From KBS-83 sp051025295 (GTDB lineage: Bacteria > Acidobacteriota > Terriglobia > Terriglobales > Acidobacteriaceae), in the NCBI GenBank assembly GCA_051025295.1, contig JBMGJV010000024.1: a DNA stretch of 64,000 nucleotides; one strand, written 5' to 3'. Shown here in pieces: positions 26,225-33,971 of this stretch (the first letter of the stretch is position 1; every line of letters starts with the position of its first letter). The notes under the pieces were generated by a model. The model saw only the letters and a program-made list of their open reading frames with translations, did no database searches and was not told the origin of the DNA. The translations under genes and the position numbers were made by a program.

Positions 26225-27664
26225 GTGGCGACGAGCACGGGAACGGCAAACGTCATCGGAGCAGGACCGAATGGGCTGGCTGCGGCCATTACGCTTGCGC
26301 AGGCCGGGCTGAAGGTGACGGTGTACGAGGCGGAGAGCGTGCCCGGCGGTGGCGCCCGCACCATGGAACTGACGGCGCCCGGCTTCCGAAACGACTTCGG
26401 CTCTGCAGTGCACCCGATGGGTGTCGGCTCGCCGTTCTTCCGCAGCCTGCCACTGGGCGAGTACGGGCTGACGTGGATCTACCCGCCTGCAGAGTGCGCC
26501 CATCCCCTGGAGGATGGCTCGGCTGTGCTGCAGGTACGTGACCTCGAGGAGCAATGCCGCCGGCTGGGCGTGGATGGCGCGGCATGGCGGCGCATCTTTG
26601 GCCCAATCTCGCGCCACTGGTGGGAGGCTGTGGAGGATGCGTTGCAGCCGATGTCGCCGTGGCCGAAGCATCCGCTGCTGCTGGCGCAGATTGGCGCGTG
26701 GGGCGCGTGGCCGGCATCGCTGCTGGCCGATTGGCTGTTCGATGATCCCCGCACACGCGCTCTGTTTGCCGGGCTGGCTGCGCACTCGTTCTTGCCGCTG
26801 AACCGGCCGTTCAGTGCAGCGTTCGCGCTGCTGCTGGGCGCTGCGGGGCACGCCGTGGGCTGGCCGATCCCGCAGGGCGGTTCGCAGGCGATCACGGATG
26901 CGATGATCCGCTACCTGACGACGCTGGGCGGTGAGGTGCGGACCTCTTCGCCGGTCGAGACGCTGGATGATCTTGAGCCTGCAACGGTGACGTGTTGCGA
27001 TGTGAGCCCGCAGCAGTTGGTGAACATGGCGGGCGACCGGCTGCACTCGGTCGATCGGCAGCGCTTTCTCAGCTTCCGGCGGGGTCCGGGAATTTTCAAG
27101 GTGGACTACGCGCTGCGGGAGCCGATTCCGTGGCGGGCGAAGGACTGCGCACTGTCGGCAACAGTGCACATCGGCGGTACGTTTGAGGAGATCGCTGCCT
27201 CAGAGCACGCGATGTCTGCGGGGCGCACGGCGGAGCGGCCGTTTGTGCTGCTCACGCAACCGTCGCTGTTCGACAGCACGCGAGCACCCGCGGGCCAGCA
27301 CACGGCGTGGGCCTACTGCCATGTGCCGAACGGGTGCCGCGAGGACATGCTGCCCCGCATCGAGGCGCAGATCGAAAGGTTCGCGCCGGGCTTCAGCGAT
27401 TGCGTCCTCGCGCGCGGCATCTTCTACCCGGCGGATCTCCACGCGATGGATCGTAACCTGGCCGGTGGCGATATCGCCGGGGGCGCGGCGGACGGCACGC
27501 AGTTCCTGCTGCGGCCCGGGTGGCGCTTCTATGCCACGGGCGACCCGACGCTGTATCTGTGCTCTGCGTCGACACCGCCGGGTGGCGGCGTGCATGGCAT
27601 GTGCGGCTATAACGCGGCGCGTATGGCGTTGCGCCGGCTGGGATTCAAGCAGCAGAGCGCCTGA
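26225..27664 (+). CDS. Phytoene-dehydrogenase-like FAD oxidoreductase
   Basis: A protein of about 479 residues from GTG 26225 (TTG 26207 also possible). It opens with a dinucleotide-binding fold (NVIGAGPNGLAAAITLAQAGLKVTVYEAE), then PGGGARTMELTAPGFRNDFGSAVHPMG and ends with a C-terminal FAD-contact (PPGGGVHGMCGYNAARMAL). This is the amine oxidase/carotenoid desaturase (CrtI-like) family; the subgroup near NAD(P)-oxidoreductases of unknown substrate. No carotenoid genes are nearby, so a desaturase role is not supported by context. Confidence 0.82.
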   Translation: MATSTGTANVIGAGPNGLAAAITLAQAGLKVTVYEAESVPGGGARTMELTAPGFRNDFGSAVHPMGVGSPFFRSLPLGEYGLTWIYPPAECAHPLEDGSAVLQVRDLEEQCRRLGVDGAAWRRIFGPISRHWWEAVEDALQPMSPWPKHPLLLAQIGAWGAWPASLLADWLFDDPRTRALFAGLAAHSFLPLNRPFSAAFALLLGAAGHAVGWPIPQGGSQAITDAMIRYLTTLGGEVRTSSPVETLDDLEPATVTCCDVSPQQLVNMAGDRLHSVDRQRFLSFRRGPGIFKVDYALREPIPWRAKDCALSATVHIGGTFEEIAASEHAMSAGRTAERPFVLLTQPSLFDSTRAPAGQHTAWAYCHVPNGCREDMLPRIEAQIERFAPGFSDCVLARGIFYPADLHAMDRNLAGGDIAGGAADGTQFLLRPGWRFYATGDPTLYLCSASTPPGGGVHGMCGYNAARMALRRLGFKQQSA

Positions 27665-27679
27665 GTCGCGCGGCATTCC

Positions 27680-28324
27680 TCATCGACGACGCGGCTGGGC
27701 GAGCACCAGTCCGCGCGGCGTGGGCAAGAGCACGACCGAGAGCAGGCCGCGCCGCTCCAGGCTGAGCGCAGCTTCGCGCACAATCTTCAGGTGCGAGCTG
27801 GCATCGTGCATCAGGACCAGGCCGTGCGGGTTCATCTGCGGCAGATAACGCTCGACCTCCTGCTCGCGGATCGGCATGTCGGAGTCGGAGAACAGCAGGT
27901 CGATGGGGCCGGGAACCTGCATCTCGAGCGAGGATTCGTTGCGCAGCTCGATGCGATGGCGGAGCGGCGAGGACGCCAGCTTCTCCTCCGCCTTCGCGAA
28001 GACCACGGGATCGTACTCGCAGCTGATGATGCGGCCGAAGCCGTTGCGTTCCAGCCCCTCCGCGATCCAGAGCGTGCTCACGCCAAGGAAGGAGCCGGTC
28101 TCGACAACGAGCTCCGGCTTGAGCGTGGTGACGAGGGTGCGCAGGAACTCGAGCACCTCGTACTCCGCGGTCATGGAGTCGTACATGCTCCAGCGCTCCG
28201 GGTGCGGGCACTCGGGCGTGGCGCGGTGGTATTCGGGCAGCAGGGCGCCGGCTGCGCGCTCGGCCTGCTGCATGATCTTGTGTTCCTGCTTGAGTCGGGG
28301 CCGTCGGCGGAAGAGAGACACCAC
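27680..28324 (-). CDS. Class I SAM-dependent methyltransferase, cephalosporin-hydroxylase/CmcI-like branch
   Basis: The 214-residue protein has a SAM motif ELVVETGSFLGVSTLWIAEG near residue 73 and a second acidic strand IISCEYDPVVFAKAEEKL, followed by IDLLFSDSDMP. The order fits the small O-methyltransferases that take their substrate in a pocket (TylF/CmcI-like). A TATAAT hexamer at 28328-28333 lies just upstream of the double GTG start, suggesting a leaderless message. The target molecule is not known. Confidence 0.74.
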   Translation of the reverse strand: MVSLFRRRPRLKQEHKIMQQAERAAGALLPEYHRATPECPHPERWSMYDSMTAEYEVLEFLRTLVTTLKPELVVETGSFLGVSTLWIAEGLERNGFGRIISCEYDPVVFAKAEEKLASSPLRHRIELRNESSLEMQVPGPIDLLFSDSDMPIREQEVERYLPQMNPHGLVLMHDASSHLKIVREAALSLERRGLLSVVLLPTPRGLVLAQPRRR

Positions 28325-28383
28325 GCGATTATAGAAAGAGGCCGGATCCGAGCCCCGGGGAGGGGCCCGGCCTGGTGGCGGCG

Positions 28384-29172
28384 CTAGTGCTCGAGCGGCT
28401 GCTCTGCCATGAACTGCTTGAACTCCATGGTGGTGCGCAGGAGTGCGAAGTCCTGCTCGCCCTGGAGCTTGCGGCGGTCATGGAAGCCTTCGTCGAAGGC
28501 CCGGCGCAGATAGAGCAGGGCCTGGCGGGAGTTGCCGGCGCGGGCAAATGTGCGGGCGAGGTAGTAGTTCTGCGCGATGCGCTCCTCGCGCGTGCTGCCC
28601 TCGTCGATGGTCGCGGTGCTGTTGTGCTCGAAGGTCTTCGGGTCGAGCGCGAAGGCACGGCCGTAGGCCTTCTCGGCATCCTTGTATTTTTGGGCGGCAA
28701 AGAGCGTGGTGCCGAGGTTGCAGTAGATCGCGGCCGAGCTGGGCGCATATTTCAGGGCGCGCTTGTAGTACTTCACGGCGTCGCCGTACATCCGCTTGCC
28801 ATGCATCACGGCACCGATGTTGTTCAGCGCGTCCGTATTGTGCGGATCCAGGTGAAGGGCCTGCTGATAGGCCTTGATCGCTTCGTCCATCGCGAACAGG
28901 TGATGGTAGGCGACGCCGATCTTCACCCAGTTCTGGGCGGAGAGCAGTCGTGCGTGTCTATATGCTTCGAGCGCCGCGACATACTGGCGGCGCGCCATGT
29001 AGAGGTCGCCCTGCTCCTCGGGCGAGAGCTGGTACATCAGCGGCCCGGCAGAGGACGAGAGCTGCCCCGCGGAGGCGGAGATGTGGGTGGGATCCGTTTG
29101 CTGGGCGGAAGCAATGGGCGCAAAGAGCAGCAGCGCCAGGCACGCGGTGAGAGTGGCCGGAACCGACGTCAT
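28384..29172 (-). CDS. Exported TPR-repeat protein
   Basis: A 262-residue protein from ATG 29172, with GAGGAG seven bases upstream. The signal peptide is TLTACLALLLFAPIASAQQ. From about residue 60 there are five or six TPR units (GDLYMARRQYVAALEAYRHA; IKAYQQALHLDPHNTDALNN; AVKYYKRALKYAPSSAAIY; AEKAYGRAFALDP; QNYYLARTFARAGNSRQALLYL). TPRs bind other proteins; here in the periplasm, possibly in secretion or pilus assembly. No partner gene is evident. Confidence 0.8.
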   Translation of the reverse strand: MTSVPATLTACLALLLFAPIASAQQTDPTHISASAGQLSSSAGPLMYQLSPEEQGDLYMARRQYVAALEAYRHARLLSAQNWVKIGVAYHHLFAMDEAIKAYQQALHLDPHNTDALNNIGAVMHGKRMYGDAVKYYKRALKYAPSSAAIYCNLGTTLFAAQKYKDAEKAYGRAFALDPKTFEHNSTATIDEGSTREERIAQNYYLARTFARAGNSRQALLYLRRAFDEGFHDRRKLQGEQDFALLRTTMEFKQFMAEQPLEH

Positions 29173-29611
29173 GGTCGCCTCCTCGTCCCGTGCAGTCGCA
29201 CGAGACAATGCAGCATACGCCGCTCGGAAGTGCGTTGTCAGAAGAATTCCTGGCCTGTCACTCGGCGGGCAATAACGCTACGGAAACGTAAGATGCTGGC
29301 CGAATGCGAGCGGGGAGAGATACGCGCAGCCTACCCGAGGGTAAGTCCCAGCACGGGAAATCCGGAGCGCCTGCTGACGGGCCGTGCCGCACCGCTCGTT
29401 GACAACATGAAGTACTCCTCCTCACTGCCAATCTGCTCCGAGTATCACGAGCACATCCCGCAGACCTCCTATGTGTAGCCGCGGGACATTGCCTGCGCCC
29501 ACCACTCGCTGGACAGACCCGGTACCGGCCCTATGCGCGCCTGTGCCGGCCCGGTAGGTGCATTGCGGCGCGGGCCAAACCAGGACATTCACCGGAGATG
29601 GAGACATTGCC
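29173..29611. other. Intergenic region without a supported gene
   Basis: A 439-base gap between the divergent TPR and ferritin-like genes. A perfect -35-type TTGACA is at 29399-29404 on the + strand, but no convincing -10 lies 16-18 bases on. Two CCGGTACCGG-like palindromic stretches occur near 29520. No tRNA, hairpin terminator or small ORF with a ribosome-binding site was found. Confidence 0.45.
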
Positions 29612-30433
29612 ATGACGCAGGAAGCAGGATTCGGCAAGAGAGCAGATCGGCGCACCTTTCTAAAGGGTGCGGGGATGACGAGCATCGGGTTGGCGGGAGC
29701 GGCTGTTCTTGGCGGCAAGCTGGTGCAGGCCGGCGACCCGGGGCAGGCGGTGCAGGCCGCCTCGTACAGCGATACGGACATCCTTAACTTCGCACTCAAC
29801 CTTGAATATCTCGAAGCCGAGTTCTACGCGGTGTCGACCTATGGAGCGACGCTCGAGCAGTTAGGGATCCTCACCTCGGCCGATGTGAGTGGGCCGACCA
29901 AGGGTGGTCACCGCGTGCCCAACTTCTCTAACTCCCCGTTCGCATACCTGGCGACCAGCGTGCGTATCGACGAGTTCAATCACGTGAAGCTGCTGCGCTC
30001 TGCGCTCGGCTCGCGCGCGGCGAAGAAGCCGGCGATCAACCTGGACGCGAAGGGCTACGGCTTTGCGAACATCGGTGAATGGCTGAAGCTCGCGTCGCAG
30101 CTCGAGGACACCGGGCTGAGTGCATACCTTGGCGCGGCTCCGCTGATCCAGGACAACACGATCCTGGCGACGGCTGCCTCCATCGCCGGCACCGAGGGTC
30201 AGCACGAGGGCGCGCTGCGCACAGGCTGCGTGATGAGCGGCATCACGGTGCCGCCGCTCGACGCGCTCGACCATCCGCCCACGCCACAGCTTGCCTTCAA
30301 CGTGAACCCGGCAAACGGACTGACACCAGCGCGGACGGCTGCGCAGGTGCTCAACATCGTCTACGCGGGCGGGCGCTGCGCCGGCGGCTTCTTCCCCGAC
30401 GGGCTGAGCGGTACGATTGTGTGCCAGTCGTAG
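29612..30433 (+). CDS. Tat-exported ferritin-like protein
   Basis: A 273-residue protein from ATG 29612. A twin-arginine signal with RRTFLKGAG is followed by a hydrophobic stretch (MTSIGLAGAAVLGG), so the protein is exported folded, probably with its metals. The mature part begins DILNFALNLEYLEAEFYAVSTYG, a four-helix-bundle ferritin-like pattern in which the Glu residues of EYLEAEF would bind iron; later helices have VRIDEFNHVKLLRSALG and GTEGQHEGALRTG. Bacterial members of this family are poorly studied; oxidative or metal stress is a guess. It is followed by a strong terminator. Confidence 0.84.
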   Translation: MTQEAGFGKRADRRTFLKGAGMTSIGLAGAAVLGGKLVQAGDPGQAVQAASYSDTDILNFALNLEYLEAEFYAVSTYGATLEQLGILTSADVSGPTKGGHRVPNFSNSPFAYLATSVRIDEFNHVKLLRSALGSRAAKKPAINLDAKGYGFANIGEWLKLASQLEDTGLSAYLGAAPLIQDNTILATAASIAGTEGQHEGALRTGCVMSGITVPPLDALDHPPTPQLAFNVNPANGLTPARTAAQVLNIVYAGGRCAGGFFPDGLSGTIVCQS

Positions 30434-30454
30434 TTACGGAATAAATGAAAGCAG

Positions 30455-30487
30455 AACGAGCGTCGCGTGAGCGGCGCTCGTTGTGTT
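30455..30487 (+). terminator. Rho-independent-type terminator, GNRA loop
   Basis: Stem AACGAGCGTCGC/GCGGCGCTCGTT with a GTGA loop and GTGTTT after it. One G-U pair. It is nearly identical to the hairpin at 31873-31905. Confidence 0.82.
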
Positions 30488-30857
30488 TACGGCGAACGTC
30501 TCGGCCCATGTTCGCATCGTTCGTGGCTGAGAGTGCGCCGAAGCCACAAGCGCTGATATCGACATGTGTCGCTCACCGCCCCTGATTGCCAGCAAAGATA
30601 GCTGTTTTTTCGTTTGACTGTATCGCAGCGGCGGGACCATACTCCGAGGCGGTTTGGAGAGCTTTGCGCTCCCGCTCACCTCGCGCACGCGGCCTTTCTG
30701 TGGTGCCCCGCCACTCCATCTCTCGCCTCCGCGAACCAACGTTGCAGATCCCGCACGGTTGCGGCCTCAGGGCTCCTTGATGCTGTTGTGACTACGTGCG
30801 CTCCGTCCGTCACCACGGGTGGTGGAGAGATCGCCTCATTCCGGAGGAGGTACCACG
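30488..30857. other. Intergenic region between the ferritin-like and cupredoxin genes
   Basis: After the terminator there is no supported gene. A possible promoter for the cupredoxin gene is TTGACT at 30614-30619 with CATACT at 30638-30643 (18-base spacer). The cupredoxin ribosome-binding site GGAGGAGG is at 30843-30850. Confidence 0.4.
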
Positions 30858-31856
30858 ATGAAGAGATTCCGTCTGACTTACGCCATGCTGGCGGTGCTCA
30901 CGGTGGGGCTGCTGAGTAGCCCGCAAATGCTCCAGGCGCAGGAGAACTGGAAGGCTGTTGTCGGCGCGCAGAACGCTGACATGGGACACCAGGCGCTCGC
31001 GTTTCTGCCGAACGAACTCTGGATCCACGCGGGCGACACGATCACGTGGACGGCCGAGGCGGACGATATCCACACCGTCACGTTTCTGAAGGCGGGGCAG
31101 GTGGTGCCGCCGTTTACGGTGGGCTGCCCCGGCTACTCACCGAGCGGCGTGTCGTTCGATGGCTCGCACTGTGTCAGCACACCGCCACTCGCTCGCGGGC
31201 AGACCTTTGCGGTGCTGTTTCCTGCGGCTGGCAACTACAAGGTCGAGTGCCTGGTGCATACCTTCATGACTGGCACAATCCATGTGCTCGCGACGTCCTT
31301 GCCGCTGCCGCACAATCAGGACTACTACAACGATCAGGCAGCGGCACAGAAGAAGCTGCTCTATGGCGAGGCTGATCGCAAGATGACGAAGATGCAGGAC
31401 GACGAGGCGGTGCGCGTGTACTCGCACCACCACGACGTGGCGGCGGGTATCGGGGAAGCAGTTGCCACGGCAGGCGGAACGCAGGTCGAGTCGCTGGTGC
31501 GGTTCGTGAACGGCACGATCAAAATCCACGAGGGCGACACGGTGGAGTGGAGCAATCTGGATCCGCAGGAGCCGCACACGATCACGTTCGGAAAAGAGCC
31601 GGCGAATCCGTTTCCGCCGTCACCGAATGTGACGCTGGATGCGGATGGTGTGCGTCATGCCTCGGTCGGTTCGACCGCGACGGATGTGCACTCTGGGTTC
31701 ATCGAGGCGACTGCCCAGGACCAGACGGGCCGGCCGCTGACTCCGCTCGATAACACGCGGTTCCGGATTACGTTCACGGAAGAAGGGACTTATCCGTATC
31801 GCTGCGTGCTGCATGACAACCTGGGGATGGTGGGCTCGATCATTGTGCTTCCGTAA
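30858..31856 (+). CDS. Exported protein with two cupredoxin domains
   Basis: A 332-residue protein. The GGAGGAGG site seven bases from ATG 30858 predicts strong translation. Signal peptide MLAVLTVGLLSSPQMLQAQ. Domain 1 (about 25-160) has HTVTF then CLVHTFMTG; domain 2 (about 200-332) has HTITF then CVLHDNLGMVG. Each supplies the His, Cys, His, Met set of a type-1 copper site. Dual cupredoxins act in the periplasm as electron carriers or oxidase-like proteins; with only two domains and no type 2/3 copper His clusters visible, electron transfer or copper binding is likelier than a multicopper oxidase. Confidence 0.85.
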   Translation: MKRFRLTYAMLAVLTVGLLSSPQMLQAQENWKAVVGAQNADMGHQALAFLPNELWIHAGDTITWTAEADDIHTVTFLKAGQVVPPFTVGCPGYSPSGVSFDGSHCVSTPPLARGQTFAVLFPAAGNYKVECLVHTFMTGTIHVLATSLPLPHNQDYYNDQAAAQKKLLYGEADRKMTKMQDDEAVRVYSHHHDVAAGIGEAVATAGGTQVESLVRFVNGTIKIHEGDTVEWSNLDPQEPHTITFGKEPANPFPPSPNVTLDADGVRHASVGSTATDVHSGFIEATAQDQTGRPLTPLDNTRFRITFTEEGTYPYRCVLHDNLGMVGSIIVLP

Positions 31857-31872
31857 GGAGCCTGTGAATGCG

Positions 31873-31907
31873 AACGAGCGCCGCGTGAGCGGCGCTCGTT
31901 GTGTTTT
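31873..31907 (+). terminator. Rho-independent-type terminator, GNRA loop
   Basis: Perfect 12-bp stem AACGAGCGCCGC/GCGGCGCTCGTT, GTGA tetraloop, then GTGTTTT. It ends the cupredoxin gene. Confidence 0.88.
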
Positions 31908-31920
31908 GGGATGGCTGTTG

Positions 31921-32077
31921 TGTGGGACCCCTCCCCCCCTAGTGCCGGTGGCTGGTGGGGAAGTGCTCTGCAATGTGCAGCTTCGGCCGCGCTGGTCGCT
32001 AAGTGTGGCGTTCTGCTCGGGTTACGGCTAAAGATCTCTGCCCATTCGACTTAGCGGCTGTCCTGAAGTTCGGGGGA
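31921..32077 (+). repeat. Dispersed intergenic repeat, copy 2
   Basis: Second copy of the element at 13281-13440, same orientation. GGGACCCCTCCCCCC at 31924, GCTAAGTGTGG at 31998, TTAGCGGCTG at 32051. Block spacing is conserved to within 3 bases. It follows the cupredoxin terminator and precedes the Phd/DUF433-PIN patch. The rest of the gap to 32235 holds only the Phd promoter region. Confidence 0.7.
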
Positions 32078-32212
32078 TACGCGTTGGTGTTGTCTACGCG
32101 GAAGAACAGCCTAATTCCATAGTAGCGAATTGGGTGGGGTGTGTCGGCCAGGGTTCTGCAGGTTTGTGCGCGAGTTGTGCTGGATTGGGAATCTCGGCAG
32201 CTCGTTGAGCAC

Positions 32213-32231
32213 TCAATTCGATGTAAATTGA
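32213..32231. promoter_or_regulatory. Inverted repeat upstream of the Phd-type gene, probable operator
   Basis: TCAATT-7 bases-AATTGA, perfect arms, ending 4 bases before the ATG. A possible promoter (TTGAGC 32205, TTGAAT 32228, 17-base spacer) overlaps it. Phd antitoxins usually repress themselves through such sites. No Shine-Dalgarno is present, so translation may be leaderless or use an upstream signal. Confidence 0.5.
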
Positions 32232-32235
32232 ATGC

Positions 32236-32553
32236 ATGATCCGGCTGAAGGAAGACATCCGCTCGTTGAGTGAGTTCAAGCGCGACACAACGGCTGCGCT
32301 TGCGCATCTGCGGAAGAGCCATCGTCCGATGGTGCTGACGGTGAATGGTCGTGCGGAGATGGTGGTGCTGGATGCGGAGAGCTACCAGCGGACGCTCGAT
32401 GCGCTGGAGCGGGCCGAGGCGAATGAGGGTATCCGGCGCGGGCTGGAGGACATGGCGCACGGGCGAACGGTGCCTGCTCGCGAGGTGATCGCGAGGCTCA
32501 GGAGAAAACGTGCCCTGCCTTCGGGGGGCGAAACTCTTTCTGAGTTGCTCTAG
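32236..32553 (+). CDS. Phd/YefM-family antitoxin, apparently orphan
   Basis: The 105-residue protein has the Phd N-terminal fold that dimerises and binds DNA: IRSLSEFKRDTTAALAHLRKSHRPMVLTVNGRAEMVVLDAESYQ, here with the family's typical VTxNGxAxxVV strand pair. The C-terminal helix (RRGLEDMAHGRTVPAREVIARLRRKR) normally wraps a Doc, YoeB or ParE toxin. No toxin frame follows: the next gene belongs to a different antitoxin family. Either the toxin gene was lost or this protein regulates in trans. Confidence 0.82.
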   Translation: MIRLKEDIRSLSEFKRDTTAALAHLRKSHRPMVLTVNGRAEMVVLDAESYQRTLDALERAEANEGIRRGLEDMAHGRTVPAREVIARLRRKRALPSGGETLSELL

Positions 32554-32640
32554 GGTGGATGAACAAGCATCACCCTCGGTGACCTAAGTCATGGCCGATA
32601 AAGCCATTCGCGTGTAGATTTGACTGCAGCGAGCGGGAAA

Positions 32641-33354
32641 ATGATCACACGGATTCCATATTCGGTTGTTCGCCCAGGAGTGGATCGACGGGACCTTCCC
32701 GTCTACTCGCCAGCCGAAGCGTCCTTCTATTTGGACATTCCGAGGGCGACGGTTAACAGTTGGATTTTTGGGAGATTCGGGGGGGCCTCCAAAAAATGGT
32801 ACCCGCCCATTGTTAAACTTCCCGAAAACTCGCAAGACCTCATCTCCTTCAACAATCTGGCGGAACTTCATATCTTGGCAGTTACTACAAGAGTCCACAA
32901 ATTGAAATTGGGAGCGGTTAGGTCGGCTGTAGATCATGTACGGCAAACTTCCCCTTCAGATCACCCTCTTCTCTCAAAGGCTTTTTATACAAATGGTCGC
33001 GACCTGTTCCTAAAGACACTCGAAGAAACGATCAATGTTTCCATGGGCGGACAGCTAGCACTGAAGCCAATTCTTGATTCGTATTTAGAAAGGATCGAGA
33101 GGGATGAGAAGTTTGCGCCAACAAAGATCTATCCTGTGACGCGCGGACAAAGTGGTGCAAAGGTAGTTGCAATCATTCCGAGTGTATCCTCCGGGCGTCC
33201 GGTCATTGATGGTTACGGAATCCCTGTTTCATCGATTTGGAATCGCTTCTGCGGCGGCGACTCGCCTGCTTTCTTGGCAAATGATTACGACGTTCCGCTG
33301 GAAAAAATAGAAGGGGCCTTGGCATACGTTGAGCAGTTTTCCGCAGCAGCCTAA
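32641..33354 (+). CDS. DUF433 antitoxin (VapB45-like)
   Basis: The 237-residue protein has an N-terminal winged HTH-like portion (YSPAEASFYLDIPRATVNSWIFG) for DNA binding and a C-terminal DUF433 domain (GRPVIDGYGIPVSSIW, then PAFLANDYDVPLEKIEGALAYVEQF). DUF433 proteins are antitoxins of PIN-like toxins. Overlaps the toxin gene by 26 bases, consistent with coupled translation. Base composition is lower in GC than the neighbours, suggesting acquisition. ATG 32641 starts the conserved part; TTG 32620 is an alternative. Confidence 0.8.
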   Translation: MITRIPYSVVRPGVDRRDLPVYSPAEASFYLDIPRATVNSWIFGRFGGASKKWYPPIVKLPENSQDLISFNNLAELHILAVTTRVHKLKLGAVRSAVDHVRQTSPSDHPLLSKAFYTNGRDLFLKTLEETINVSMGGQLALKPILDSYLERIERDEKFAPTKIYPVTRGQSGAKVVAIIPSVSSGRPVIDGYGIPVSSIWNRFCGGDSPAFLANDYDVPLEKIEGALAYVEQFSAAA

Positions 33355-33865
33355 TGGCAGCCCAACATTCTTCTTGGACAGGACTCACCAAGGTAAGCAA
33401 ATGGTCGAGTTTCTCAAGGCGTTGGGAATGTCTGTTGAAATTCACCGTGATCACTTCCCCCAAAGTGAGGATGACCACGTCTGGATACCTGTCTGTGCGC
33501 AGAACGGGTGGGCAATTATCAGCGGCGATAAGGGAATCGAAAAAGCTGCGCTTAATGCTCAAGCTGTGATCGAGTCAAATGCTAAAGTTTTCCTTCTGAC
33601 CGACGGAAATATGAAGGGGATTGAATGGGCGGCCGCCATCATTTCTGGCCGTCATCGCATGCGAAAGATCATCGATGATAACGACGCTCCCTTCTATGTA
33701 AGCGTAGGGAAGACTCATGACAATCACGTGGGTCGTTTGCGGTTTGTCGGCTCCGGAAAGCCGAAGGAACGCATCTCTGAGCCGGAAACTCCAAAGACCA
33801 CCAAGACACGAGAGAGGAATCACCCGGCAGCTGATGAGACTGATCCTAAACTGAACTTTGATTGA
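33329..33865 (+). CDS. VapC45-like PIN-domain toxin
   Basis: The 178-residue protein from TTG 33329, chosen because the next Met lies past the conserved FFLDRTHQG. The PIN-like fold is seen in FFLDRTHQGKQMVEFLKALG, then HFPQSEDDHVWIPVCAQNGWAIISGDKG and VFLLTDGNMKGIEWAAAI; the Asp residues would bind the magnesium for RNA cleavage. The last 50 residues (KPKERISEPETPKTTKTRERN) are charged and likely disordered. Pair with the DUF433 protein immediately upstream. Confidence 0.75.
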   Translation: MSSFPQQPNGSPTFFLDRTHQGKQMVEFLKALGMSVEIHRDHFPQSEDDHVWIPVCAQNGWAIISGDKGIEKAALNAQAVIESNAKVFLLTDGNMKGIEWAAAIISGRHRMRKIIDDNDAPFYVSVGKTHDNHVGRLRFVGSGKPKERISEPETPKTTKTRERNHPAADETDPKLNFD

Positions 33866-33904
33866 CCAACCGCGGGTCCTGCTGATACGCAGCGCAAAGA
33901 GAAA

Positions 33905-33931
33905 GAGCGCCGCTGACGCGGCGCTCCTTTT
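33905..33931. terminator. Bidirectional hairpin terminator
   Basis: Stem GAGCGCCGC/GCGGCGCTC with TGAC loop, flanked by AAAGA on the left and CTTTT on the right, so it can stop transcripts from both the PIN toxin (+) and the aldolase (-). Same stem core as the terminators at 30455 and 31873. Confidence 0.82.
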
Positions 33932-33971
33932 GTGTAACTGCCCCCACGTGCGTTTGCCTGGACGGCTAGTC

